Shown here: piece by piece, positions 1 through 8,600 of the stretch | How positions within the stretch are numbered: position 1 is the first letter of the stretch | How the letters are laid out: each line of letters opens with the position of its first letter | NCBI RefSeq assembly: GCF_021440085.1 | Contig: NZ_JAKCPW010000006.1 | Location: 62,001-126,000 of the forward strand | Direction: 5' to 3' | Length of the DNA stretch: 64,000 nt | Source: Dyadobacter sp. CY261 | Lineage (GTDB): Bacteria; Bacteroidota; Bacteroidia; Cytophagales; Spirosomataceae | Translations under genes and position numbers: made by a program | The notes under the pieces: generated by a model | What the model saw: only the letters and a program-made list of their open reading frames with translations | The model's database searches: none | Told to the model about the DNA's origin: nothing

Positions 1-926
1 CCGGTCAGGATGGCACTTTTTACGGTTACATTGGCGCAGTCACCGATGTTGATGAAGCCTCCATAGGGAGCGCCCTGGTCGTCTTCACCCTTTATGCGAT
101 GTTCCAGCCCCTCCAAAAGCACATGCGACCGCCTGATCGCGATGTTCCGGTTATAATAGGTATACTTGGATTCGGCTTTATTGGCAATGGTCGTGAAGCG
201 TCCACCGGTGATTTTTAGGGGAGTTTCATCGATCGGCAGAGCGGTAATGTCCGTGATCTGATCGAAGTCCCAGATGATAGGGGCATTCATATCCACGTTG
301 CCGTTTTTGTCGACGACAAAGATATCGGTCTGTGAAGACCCACTGTTCTGGTTCAGTCCGAACCGGATGTATTGCTTTACATTGGAATTCGTTACCGTGA
401 TCAGACACGGACCGGGCAACGAGGCTTCGATTTTTTTCTGGTTCCTTTTGAGGGAAGTTATTCCTTCCGGTTTAAACGGTTTGAGGCCTGAACTTACCGT
501 AAAAACGGAGGCATTGCGATTTTCTACTTCGGTGTCATCAATGATGAAAGCGGCCTGGCCGAAATCCGTATCAGTCTGGATAAATGCGGTACGCTCCTTC
601 CCGCCTATGTAGTAGATAGCCCTGTCGTCAGCTTTCACGGCGAGGCCGTGCATGTTGGCAAACGCGTGAGTTGCCCTAATCGCGTCGATATCATCGGTTT
701 TGCCATCACCTTTGGCGCTGAAATCACTGTAATGAACCGATTTGGCTGCCTTATATTTATGGATGTCCTTTGGAGATACGTTTACGTGCAATACACCATT
801 TTCGTCCGTGTATGTCCGGGTTTTCGTGTTTTCGGAGGTAATTACCACATTGTCATGCGGGCTCTTAATCTGCCCCATTGCTGCAACAGCACAGATTGAG
901 AGGCACATCAGGATCATACACTTCAT
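1..926 (-). CDS. Secreted right-handed beta-helix (pectate-lyase-like) protein, 3' end outside window
   Basis: An open frame runs leftward from the ATG at 926 and leaves the window with no stop, so at least 308 residues are present and the C-terminus is missing. Residues 1-19 look like a signal peptide ending AVAAMGQ. Near residues 67-83 the sequence SDFSAKGDGKTDDIDAI matches the GDG-x-TDD-x-AI signature that opens Pectate_lyase_3 type parallel beta-helices. That family cleaves or binds polysaccharides outside the cytoplasm. No catalytic residues can be judged in the part present. The gene stands alone on its strand, 128 bp downstream of the glycolipid-binding-fold gene. The family call is fairly safe; the substrate is unknown. 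Confidence 0.75.
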   Translation of the reverse strand, partial: MKCMILMCLSICAVAAMGQIKSPHDNVVITSENTKTRTYTDENGVLHVNVSPKDIHKYKAAKSVHYSDFSAKGDGKTDDIDAIRATHAFANMHGLAVKADDRAIYYIGGKERTAFIQTDTDFGQAAFIIDDTEVENRNASVFTVSSGLKPFKPEGITSLKRNQKKIEASLPGPCLITVTNSNVKQYIRFGLNQNSGSSQTDIFVVDKNGNVDMNAPIIWDFDQITDITALPIDETPLKITGGRFTTIANKAESKYTYYNRNIAIRRSHVLLEGLEHRIKGEDDQGAPYGGFINIGDCANVTVKSAILT

Positions 927-1054
927 CGTAAAAGGTCAGGTTGGTTATAGTTACTTTTAAAAAGCAATATTGCTCAACCGCTACTCTCTGATTAGTATAT
1001 AAAACTGGCTATGACATCACCTGTACCACATACAGGTCGCCTTCCGACTAGTCA

Positions 1055-1621
1055 TTAAAAATCCTTCCGCACCGTCCTGACAAACAGCTCCGGATAATCT
1101 ACTACCAAGCCATCCGCATCTAATACAATATCAGCCTCAAAGTCATTGGGGACATTTTCGTAATGGAACACGGTCTCTGAAACCCTGGTATACTTTTGGG
1201 TGACGGGCGTGATGCTATCTTCAAGCAAATCGAGATAAATCACTCTAATCGGCCGCTCTTCGCCAATGGGGATATTTAACCTTCTAATCGGTAATGTATT
1301 TGTGAAGGGCGTCAACGGCAGGTCTATGTCTACGCAGTCGCTAAATGAGTCATTCAATTCGCCATTCAAAAGCCAGTTCCCCTCTCCACTATTTATCAGA
1401 TTAAGATGACGATAGACATGATTGATATAGAAACTGATATCTACTAAAACTGTTTCCCAGTACTCATTGACCCTGATTTGATAATTGACCTGATAGAGGT
1501 CATCGCCATACTGCCCCACGATCGCCGATTCGATGAGTGTGCCATTTTCGTTGCCGTCGATGCGGCAATTCTCAAGAGAATAGTATTCCCGGCCCGTCCA
1601 GAGAATATTGGTTCGTATCAT
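1055..1621 (-). CDS. Putative glycolipid-binding protein (PF06475-like, DUF1089)
   Basis: The 188-residue product has no signal peptide or membrane segment. It carries the diagnostic family stretch near residues 93-118: DCVDIDLPLTPFTNTLPIRR followed by LNIPIGE, then a C-terminal VVDYPELFVR. These match the putative glycolipid-binding family, a compact beta fold whose ligand and cellular role are not established. The start is the ATG at 1621. The gene lies 24 bp downstream of the SGNH hydrolase on the same strand, so the two may be co-transcribed. A link to lipid or ester metabolism would be an inference from that neighbour only. Confidence 0.75.
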   Translation of the reverse strand: MIRTNILWTGREYYSLENCRIDGNENGTLIESAIVGQYGDDLYQVNYQIRVNEYWETVLVDISFYINHVYRHLNLINSGEGNWLLNGELNDSFSDCVDIDLPLTPFTNTLPIRRLNIPIGEERPIRVIYLDLLEDSITPVTQKYTRVSETVFHYENVPNDFEADIVLDADGLVVDYPELFVRTVRKDF

Positions 1622-1645
1622 TTGATCACAGTTTCCGGCAATGCA

Positions 1646-2680
1646 TTAGTATTTCAAATCTTTGATCTTTTTAACTACCCTATTCGCAATGATCCGATAA
1701 CCATCATTATTAAGGTGTATTTCATCCGATTTGTTGTCAGGGCGCATTCCGACAGGAAAATTTCCGGCTTCGATCCGCGCACGGTCCTCAGTGGTCGGTG
1801 TGTAGCCGATGGCTTCCATTTCAGCGTCGGTGGGTGGCGTCATTGCTACGTATGAATCTCGGTACAGCAGCGCCAGGTCGTCATTGAAAGCGGTGACCTT
1901 CGCATAACGGCTGGTGCCCTTCGTTTCGGCTACGGCTGGCAGTACACCTAAAACAAGGTATCGCCGGGGTTCGGTTATATAATCAATGGAGGCCTTGATC
2001 GCATCTTTAATATCTTTTGCCGGCCTGTCCTCAGTCATGTCGTTCCTTCCGTACCATAATATTTGTGTTGCCGTTCGCAGATTTGCCGCATCTTCCAGCT
2101 CAAATACCGAATTGTCGGGGATTTCAGTGTCTACCGGAGTTTCCGTCCCGGTTTCGGCGATCGGTTCCACAGTGTAGACCTCGCCTGAACCAGGCACCAC
2201 TTTGCGCGTGAGCTGGCATTTAAAACTCGCGAGCATGCCGGTACGACTGTAAACATTGCCATTAAGCGGTGTCGACAGGAACTCATTGCTGAGTTTGGTA
2301 ACCCTTAAAGGTTCCAGCCCATCAAACTTGCCGCCGGCTACCGACATTGTCAGCGGGATCCCACCCTGTCGGATGGCAATAGATAATGCAACCTGCCCGT
2401 TTATCCCGTCGCTTACAATCGGTCGTTCCGAAAGCGCATCACCGACCCATGCTCCAAAAGGGCGGCTCCCACCCGTACCGGCAACGAGGCTGTCGCCGAA
2501 GAATGCAAGTGTTTTGTCGCGATCATCCTTTTTGGAAGGGAAGATTTTATCAAAGAAGTTATCACAGGAAGTGAGAAGCGCTGTGGATAAAACAGCCGCC
2601 CCAGATTGGCGAAAAAAGCGTCTACGGCTTACTGAAATGCCCATATCGCCGGAGGGCTCAGGGCGTTGGAATGGTTTCAT
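1646..2680 (-). CDS. SGNH/GDSL-family hydrolase, Tat-type lipoprotein
   Basis: The product of 344 residues begins with an export signal holding SRRRFFRQ and then a hydrophobic stretch ending LLTSC. This suggests twin-arginine export and lipid attachment to the cysteine near residue 39. Block I is FFGDSLVAG (catalytic Ser), block III is WYGRNDM (GxND), and block V is DEIHLNNDGY with the catalytic Asp/His pair. All are standard for esterases, lipases and acetyl-esterases of the SGNH superfamily. It probably removes acyl or acetyl groups from an envelope or carbohydrate substrate. A downstream in-frame ATG (residue 13) would still precede the arginine pair, so the exact start is open. Confidence 0.82.
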   Translation of the reverse strand: MKPFQRPEPSGDMGISVSRRRFFRQSGAAVLSTALLTSCDNFFDKIFPSKKDDRDKTLAFFGDSLVAGTGGSRPFGAWVGDALSERPIVSDGINGQVALSIAIRQGGIPLTMSVAGGKFDGLEPLRVTKLSNEFLSTPLNGNVYSRTGMLASFKCQLTRKVVPGSGEVYTVEPIAETGTETPVDTEIPDNSVFELEDAANLRTATQILWYGRNDMTEDRPAKDIKDAIKASIDYITEPRRYLVLGVLPAVAETKGTSRYAKVTAFNDDLALLYRDSYVAMTPPTDAEMEAIGYTPTTEDRARIEAGNFPVGMRPDNKSDEIHLNNDGYRIIANRVVKKIKDLKY

Positions 2681-2973
2681 TTGATCGACGGAACGTTAAT
2701 ATCAGGGTGCTTTTCAGGTGCGCAAACCGGCACGGACATTAAATAGCAGTAATAATCATTCCAGTCCAGAACATGTACAATTACGCACCCCATAACCCAA
2801 GCCAACCGGAAAATAAGTTAAAATACACATTGGATATTTTCCAAATAAATGGATTATTTCCATTATATTTGCATCTCCAATATTGTCTCTCATAAATTGG
2901 GTTTTAGGGTTGTATAATGATTACATTCCGGGGGTATTGCTTCCGGAATGTCTGTTATTAACCCGTTTAACTA
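2681..2973. other. Gene-free stretch with two hairpins and a plus-strand promoter-like box
   Basis: This 293-bp gap lies between the response regulator and the SGNH hydrolase, both on the minus strand. It is AT-rich. It contains the palindromic segment AATGGATTATTTCCATT (about 2849-2865), an exact TAnnTTTG box on the plus strand at 2864-2871 (TATATTTG), and a 9-bp perfect hairpin ACATTCCGG/CCGGAATGT at 2923-2931 and 2943-2951. No T-tract follows the hairpin on either strand, so it is not a textbook terminator. I see no coding frame. A small plus-strand transcript is possible but not shown. Confidence 0.4.
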
Positions 2974-3603
2974 TTAGAGTATCCGGTTCTTACGGACAAA
3001 ATTAACCAGCCCCACCGATGTGTAGATATTCAGTTTCCGGCAGATATTCCGGCGGTGGGCATTAATGGTAAACTCACTGATAAACAGCTTTTCGCCAATT
3101 TCCTTGCTCGTAAGCCCCTCAGCAATGTGCCTGAGGATTTCCACCTCCCGCGGGGTGATTTGGTATTTTTTTAGAAAATCGTCAAGCTGAAAAGAGGGCA
3201 TCAGCGTGTCTGAAAGGATGCCCCGGAACCACTTGCCGCCCTTCGCGACAGCTATAATAGCTTCTTTAAGCTCCACCGATGTACAATCTTTGATCAGATA
3301 ACCCTCCGCTCCCAGCTTTTTGATCTCGCGCAGCAACTCGGGCTGCCCGTAACTGGTGAAAATGATCACTTTGGTTGCATTGAAATCGCGGCGGACTATT
3401 TTCAGGGTTTCGATACCGTCCATTTGAGGCATATTGAGATCGAGCAATACGATGTCGAAATGCGTCTGTCTTAACCGCGAAATGAGCTGCCTGCCGTTGC
3501 TTGCGGATTCGGCCACGGACACGTCGGGAATTTCCCTGATCACCCCCAGAATACCGTCCACGAGCATTGGGTGATCGTCTGCGATGATGATTTTGATCGG
3601 CAT
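2974..3603 (-). CDS. NarL/FixJ-family response regulator
   Basis: The 209-residue protein has an N-terminal receiver domain with acidic pocket ADD (residues 8-10), phosphoacceptor D55 in IVLLDLNMP, T83 in IIFTSYG and K105 in YLIKD. The C-terminal LuxR-type helix-turn-helix spans about residues 148-200 (TPREVEILRHIAEGLTSKEI). It is the DNA-binding partner of the histidine kinase immediately upstream, with only 3 bp between the two genes, so phosphotransfer within the pair is expected. Target genes cannot be told from the window. No separate promoter is visible between kinase and regulator. Confidence 0.93.
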   Translation of the reverse strand: MPIKIIIADDHPMLVDGILGVIREIPDVSVAESASNGRQLISRLRQTHFDIVLLDLNMPQMDGIETLKIVRRDFNATKVIIFTSYGQPELLREIKKLGAEGYLIKDCTSVELKEAIIAVAKGGKWFRGILSDTLMPSFQLDDFLKKYQITPREVEILRHIAEGLTSKEIGEKLFISEFTINAHRRNICRKLNIYTSVGLVNFVRKNRIL

Positions 3604-3606
3604 AGG

Positions 3607-5892
3607 TTACTCTTTCGTTTCCAGGTAAATTTCGATCACCACCAGCACACCGCCTTCTTGCTTGTTGCTGATTTCCATTTTTCCGTTCAGGTATGCCACC
3701 CGCGAGCGGATAGCGCTCAGCCCCTGGCCTTCTGCACGTCCACCATGGGAAAGCCCCACCCCATTGTCCTCCACGATCACCGAAATCATATCGGTATGTT
3801 CCACTACTTCCAGCGAGGCTTTGGTAGCATTGGCATGTTTGAGCACATTGTGCAGCAACTCCTGGATAATGCGGTACAGGTCATTGAGAAAGGAAAGCGT
3901 ATGGCTGCCCGAGTCCTCAAAACCAATTACCACCGTATCCAGCACGATCTTACCCGACAGATTAATGATCTCCGCAGAGTCCAGAACGGCCCTTCTGAAT
4001 CCGTAACGTTCGATAGCCAGCGGATTGAGCTGATGGCTGAGGTCCCGGATTGTATTCGACACCGATGAGAGTATTTCTTTCGTTTTGACAAGCTTCGGTT
4101 CTGCCTGTTCGTCGTCCCGTCCTTTTTCAAGGGTCGACGAAACCGATAGCGACGCCAGCGCGAGCATTGCGCTAACCTCGTCGTGCAACTGGTCCGCAAT
4201 CTTTTTCCGTTCCTTTTCTTCCGCCTCCATTACGCCTTGCATCAGATCGATATGCCGCTGTTTTTCCATTCTTTCGATTTCGCTTCGCTGCAAAGCCTCC
4301 TGCTGGCGCGCACGTATCTGTCTGTTACGCGAATGCAATACAAGCAACCCGATCGCCAGCGCCGACAGGCCGATCACCACCCCGTAAAACAGCCGCTCTC
4401 TCTGGATTTCCCGGTCGCGGTAGGCACTTTCCTCATTTAACCTGACTATCTGCTCTTCCTTGTCTTTGATCCTTACTTTTGCCAAAACCTCCTGGACAGC
4501 ACGGTATTTGTTCAGATTGGTAAGCGAATCCTTGATATCGTAGAACGTCTCGAGAGCGGAAGTGTAAGCCTTGTAGTCGCCCTTCGCTTTCAGGTATTCG
4601 GCGAGGTACTGGTTATAATAATAGCCCGTGGCCGAATATTTCTGTTTGGCCAGCATCCCGGGAAATCTCCCCAGGATTTTACCTGCTTCATCAAATTTCC
4701 GGTTTACAGTCAGGATGTGCGCATAATAGAGCTCCACGGGCAACACATGCATCCCATGCGAGTAGCCGCGATCGCTGACAAATTTCCCATAATAATATTC
4801 TGCTTTGCCATAATCCTTACGATGCTCGGCCAGCAGTCCGGCGGCTGCGAAATAGCTGACATATGGGATCTGTTCCTCGGGTAGCTTAAACTGTTTGAAA
4901 CTCCTGTCCAGAAACTCCGCTGCGGTCGCATATTGCTGTCGGCAGGCATTTACAAGTGCCATTTCGGCATTGAAATAAGGCGCCTGTGCGCCGTCAGGAT
5001 TAGGTTTAATGCTGGCATTGTAAAAGAGCTCGGCAAATTTTCCCGCCGATTCGAAATCGGTCAGCAACAGGTTCAATTGCATAAGCTGGTAATAAACGCT
5101 CGGGCCGGGATTCCGGAACGTGAATGCAGTCCTTTCGTACAGTTTTTTGGGGAAGCGCGCCAGCGAAGAATCGTTTACGAGTTCCAGGAGCGACTCGAAT
5201 TCCATGACCTGCTTCAAAGGGTTGGTTTGCAGGAAAATGTTGGCATAATTGTAGCGGGCGGTGAAAAGGGCGTTTTTGTCTTTCAGGTTTACGGCAAGGG
5301 TAATGGCTTTGTTCAGATCGCGGCGCATGGAGGCCGTGTCGGTCATGTCCGAAAGCGCTTTGAAAGTGTATACAAAAGACAGGTTTTCCTTGTCGGACGC
5401 GGCTTTACATTCCTTTTCCGCCAAAGCGATATACTTGCGCATCGAATCGGGGTGGTCCCATTCGCCGTAGAGCAATATCGTTTGGGCCAGGGCTTCGCGG
5501 TACATTCGCCCGGTACCGGCCGCATTTGCCCGCGCTTTCACAAAAAGCTTCTCGGCATCCTCGAAGAAATCAAGCGATGCCTTGGCTTTGGCCCAGCTCA
5601 TCAGCAGAACGTGCACCTTTTGCCGATCGCCCGTTTTCTGTACGACGGGCACATATTCTGCGAGTATTTCATAGCTGATATCGAGGTTCTTCCTACCGAT
5701 ATCCTGGATCAAATCGCACGCTTCGCGAAAGTTGGCCTCCGTTACCGGCTGTGATTTCATGCGCTTCCATGCCGCTCGTGCCTGGGCAGGCGTGTAGTCT
5801 CCGGCCCGTAGCATGTGGCTAAGCATTAGCAGCATTGCCGGAAGAATGATCCGACATCCCGACAAACTCCATTTGATAAAGGAAGAGCGCAT
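3607..5892 (-). CDS. TPR-containing sensor histidine kinase (HisKA_3 type)
   Basis: The 761-residue protein has an N-terminal hydrophobic signal (to about residue 30), then about 450 residues of helical repeats typical of tetratricopeptide sensor regions. One membrane segment follows at about 501-521 (LFYGVVIGLSALAIGLLVLH), then a coiled linker. The HisKA_3 dimerisation motif RKKIADQLHDEVSAM has the phospho-accepting His at 570. The HATPase_c domain has its N box near 682 (HNVLKHANA) and G1 box DNGVG near 709. The sensor part is probably periplasmic. It forms a two-component pair with the adjacent NarL-type regulator. The signal sensed is unknown. Confidence 0.92.
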   Translation of the reverse strand: MRSSFIKWSLSGCRIILPAMLLMLSHMLRAGDYTPAQARAAWKRMKSQPVTEANFREACDLIQDIGRKNLDISYEILAEYVPVVQKTGDRQKVHVLLMSWAKAKASLDFFEDAEKLFVKARANAAGTGRMYREALAQTILLYGEWDHPDSMRKYIALAEKECKAASDKENLSFVYTFKALSDMTDTASMRRDLNKAITLAVNLKDKNALFTARYNYANIFLQTNPLKQVMEFESLLELVNDSSLARFPKKLYERTAFTFRNPGPSVYYQLMQLNLLLTDFESAGKFAELFYNASIKPNPDGAQAPYFNAEMALVNACRQQYATAAEFLDRSFKQFKLPEEQIPYVSYFAAAGLLAEHRKDYGKAEYYYGKFVSDRGYSHGMHVLPVELYYAHILTVNRKFDEAGKILGRFPGMLAKQKYSATGYYYNQYLAEYLKAKGDYKAYTSALETFYDIKDSLTNLNKYRAVQEVLAKVRIKDKEEQIVRLNEESAYRDREIQRERLFYGVVIGLSALAIGLLVLHSRNRQIRARQQEALQRSEIERMEKQRHIDLMQGVMEAEEKERKKIADQLHDEVSAMLALASLSVSSTLEKGRDDEQAEPKLVKTKEILSSVSNTIRDLSHQLNPLAIERYGFRRAVLDSAEIINLSGKIVLDTVVIGFEDSGSHTLSFLNDLYRIIQELLHNVLKHANATKASLEVVEHTDMISVIVEDNGVGLSHGGRAEGQGLSAIRSRVAYLNGKMEISNKQEGGVLVVIEIYLETKE

Positions 5893-5900
5893 AAACAGAT

Positions 5901-5923
5901 TGACTGACAGTCAGTTAAATATA
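5901..5923 (-). promoter_or_regulatory. Possible promoter/operator of the kinase-regulator pair
   Basis: Just upstream of the kinase start is the near-perfect palindrome TGACTGACAGTCA at 5901-5913 (6-bp arms around a central A). It overlaps the place where transcription would start if the minus-strand box TATATTTA (5916-5923, seven of eight matches to TAnnTTTG) is used. No -33 element is evident. It may be an autoregulatory site, but this rests on symmetry and position only. Confidence 0.3.
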
Positions 5924-6042
5924 AGTAACAAACGGCATTATAGCTTATTAAATGCACCGATTTGTTCATTACTTACCCTCCCCGAAAGCTATTCACATCA
6001 CGCTCCCACCGAAATACTTACTTCTAACTAATTTCCAGCGCT

Positions 6043-8430
6043 TTACTCCGACCGGAGGCTTTTTACCGGGTTCACCAGTGCTGCTTTAATGCTCTGGAAG
6101 CTGATTGTGAGTAGCGCAACGCCCACCGAAAGCCCAGCAGCCAGTACGAAGACCCATATATTGATATCTATCTTGTAGGTGTACTCCTGCAAAAAGCGCT
6201 GCATCGCAAACCAGGCGATCGGTGCGGCGATAACGAATGCGATGAGCATTAGTTTCAGGAAGTCACGGGAGATCAATTCTACAATGCTGAAAACCGTAGC
6301 GCCGAGGACTTTGCGGACGCCAATCTCCTTGGTACGTTGTGTTACTACAAATGAAACGAGCCCGAACAAACCCAATGAACCAATGAGCACACCTAGTACC
6401 GCGAAAATTTGCAGAAAGTTGGACAGCTTGCGCTCACTGTCATAGAAACTCCGTATGTCGTCTTCGAGGAATTTGGGCTCGTAATAATAATTTGGAAACA
6501 ATGCTTTCCAATGTTCGCCGATATGTGCTAGTGCCTGCGCTTTCTTCGAATTGTCGATGCGGATGCTGGCCAACTGGAAATTCCAGCTATCGTATACATA
6601 AATGTGCCCGATCAGTTTACTTTTAAGATCTTCGGAATGATAGTCTTTGACGACGCCAACGACGTTCAGCCTCATCCCCCAGAAATCGAGAGGCTGCCCG
6701 ATAACCTTTTCTACATTCTTAAAACCCAGCTCGCGCGCGGCTTTCTCGTTCACCACCACATCCGTGATCCTGACTCCCTTACGCTGCCGGGTAGTGTCGC
6801 TCGTCAATAACATCCGGCCCGCCACCAACGGCACCCGGAAGAAGCTGAAATAATTGGTATCGACATGCTGGATACGGAACACTTCCTCGCCATTAGGCAA
6901 ATTGACATGTTTGACGGTGCCCCACCAGTGGTTCCGCTTGCTGGCCGGCGTCGTGAGGCCGAATGCGACTTCGCGGATTTCAGGGTGTTGTTTTAATTGA
7001 TGGCGGAACCGCTCGCGTACTAATGCGCTTCGATCAGGCATGGGAACTGTAACAATGCCGCTTTTCTCAAAACCGAGGTCTTTTTCATAAAAATACCTGA
7101 TTTGCTTCATCGCGAGCAATGTGCAAATCACCAGCACCTGGGCGATCACAAACTGCATGGTTACCAACGATGATCTCAGCGAAATGCCCCCGCTGGACAG
7201 TACAACACGGTTTTGTAGCGCTCTGACTGGCTGAAAACCCGACAAGATAACAGCGGGGTATAATCCGGCAAACAAGGTTACCACTGCCGCCAGCGCACCG
7301 AGGAAGGCAAAGGTTTCCACCGTCCACACAGCCGAGCCGTCCACTTTTGTATTAAGCAGCTCCGACGAATAAGTTATAAGCTGACCAGCCAGGAGTACAC
7401 CCGTCAACGTCGCCAGCAATACAATCATCGCCGTTTCCCCGAAAAACTGGAATATCAATTGCTGCCTGCCGCTACCAAGCACTTTGCGGACAGCCACCTC
7501 CCGTCCCCGCTGGATAGCCTGAACGGTAGCAAGGTTTACAAAATTGATGCAGGCAATAAAGATCAGGAAGATGCCAATGCTGGTAAGTGTATAAAGCATC
7601 CATTTGGGCATGGAATAGTTGAACGGATCTTTGCTCACATCGAAATGCATATCGGCCAGAGGCTGCAATTTGTAGGAGGTGATGGTAGTTTCGGTTTGCC
7701 GGCTTTTAGAAATGCGGGTTAGTTCCGCGTTGATCGGTGCGGTGGAAGCGCCTGGTTTCAGCAATACAAACCCCTGATGCATCGAATCGCCGCCGCTCAG
7801 GTTATCTTCCTTCGCCAGATCGGGTTGCATTTGTTTCATCGTTTCCCATGAAATGATCATTTCCATTGGGAATTCGGTATTGTTGGGCAGATTGCCGATC
7901 ACACCCGTCACCGTAAGATCTGCCCGGTTGTCGTAGCGGAGGGTTTTGCCCAAAGCATTGCCTTTAAATAGTTTTCCGGCAGTTCGCTCATCGATCACCA
8001 CCTGTCCCGGAGCGCTCAGCGATTGTTTCGGGTTACCCGTTATCCAGCGAATGTCCAGCATTTCGAGCATTTCGGGCTGGGTAAAAAAGATATTTTTCTG
8101 GTTGAAGATCGCCTGCCCGATCTGTACCGTACCGGGATTCATACCATAGAAATTGGCCGCTGCCTCCACGTCCGGAAAACGCGTTTTCAGGATTCTGATG
8201 ATCATCTGGTGCACATGCGACTGCGGCTCGCCAAACTTGTCGAATGAATTTACCCGGTAAATGCGGTCGGCCTTGGCATGGTAACGGTCAAAACTATACT
8301 CGAACCGGACGATCCAGAAAAGTGTGATCGCCACGCCGAGCCCTAATGTCAGGCCAGTCAGATTAATGAATGTGTATAATCTGTTTTTTTGGAGACTGCG
8401 GTATGCAGTTTTGAAGTAATTTCCGATCAT
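6043..8430 (-). CDS. ABC transporter permease of the MacB/FtsX type
   Basis: From the ATG at 8430 (MIGNYFKTAYRSLQKN) the product has 795 residues. Starting further upstream would add 13 residues with no homology-like content. It is a duplicated MacB_PCD-FtsX protein: one N-terminal membrane segment (YTFINLTGLTLGLGVAITLF), a periplasmic domain, three membrane segments with the typical EVAVRKVLGSGR motif, then a second periplasmic domain and a second FtsX block with KEIGVRKVLGAT. Such Bacteroidota permeases usually work with a MacB-like ATPase in mechanotransmission or efflux. No ATPase gene is adjacent here. The substrate is unknown. Confidence 0.88.
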   Translation of the reverse strand: MIGNYFKTAYRSLQKNRLYTFINLTGLTLGLGVAITLFWIVRFEYSFDRYHAKADRIYRVNSFDKFGEPQSHVHQMIIRILKTRFPDVEAAANFYGMNPGTVQIGQAIFNQKNIFFTQPEMLEMLDIRWITGNPKQSLSAPGQVVIDERTAGKLFKGNALGKTLRYDNRADLTVTGVIGNLPNNTEFPMEMIISWETMKQMQPDLAKEDNLSGGDSMHQGFVLLKPGASTAPINAELTRISKSRQTETTITSYKLQPLADMHFDVSKDPFNYSMPKWMLYTLTSIGIFLIFIACINFVNLATVQAIQRGREVAVRKVLGSGRQQLIFQFFGETAMIVLLATLTGVLLAGQLITYSSELLNTKVDGSAVWTVETFAFLGALAAVVTLFAGLYPAVILSGFQPVRALQNRVVLSSGGISLRSSLVTMQFVIAQVLVICTLLAMKQIRYFYEKDLGFEKSGIVTVPMPDRSALVRERFRHQLKQHPEIREVAFGLTTPASKRNHWWGTVKHVNLPNGEEVFRIQHVDTNYFSFFRVPLVAGRMLLTSDTTRQRKGVRITDVVVNEKAARELGFKNVEKVIGQPLDFWGMRLNVVGVVKDYHSEDLKSKLIGHIYVYDSWNFQLASIRIDNSKKAQALAHIGEHWKALFPNYYYEPKFLEDDIRSFYDSERKLSNFLQIFAVLGVLIGSLGLFGLVSFVVTQRTKEIGVRKVLGATVFSIVELISRDFLKLMLIAFVIAAPIAWFAMQRFLQEYTYKIDINIWVFVLAAGLSVGVALLTISFQSIKAALVNPVKSLRSE

Positions 8431-8600
8431 GGTCCGTGAGCAGGTTGAATTTGAACGAACAATCCGCAATCAATCCAAAAATAGCCTGCCAACGAATAGA
8501 GACCTCAAAAACGGCCTCCATTCATCAAAAACAAATAAACGAAAAACCGCCCGTGTCCGCATACGAACAACTACGTTCAGCGCTGGACATCGGCAAACCG

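Noticed and set aside
4933..5754. Open frame of 273 codons on the plus strand
   Set aside because: It is a shadow of the TPR region of the histidine kinase and has no start context or family resemblance.
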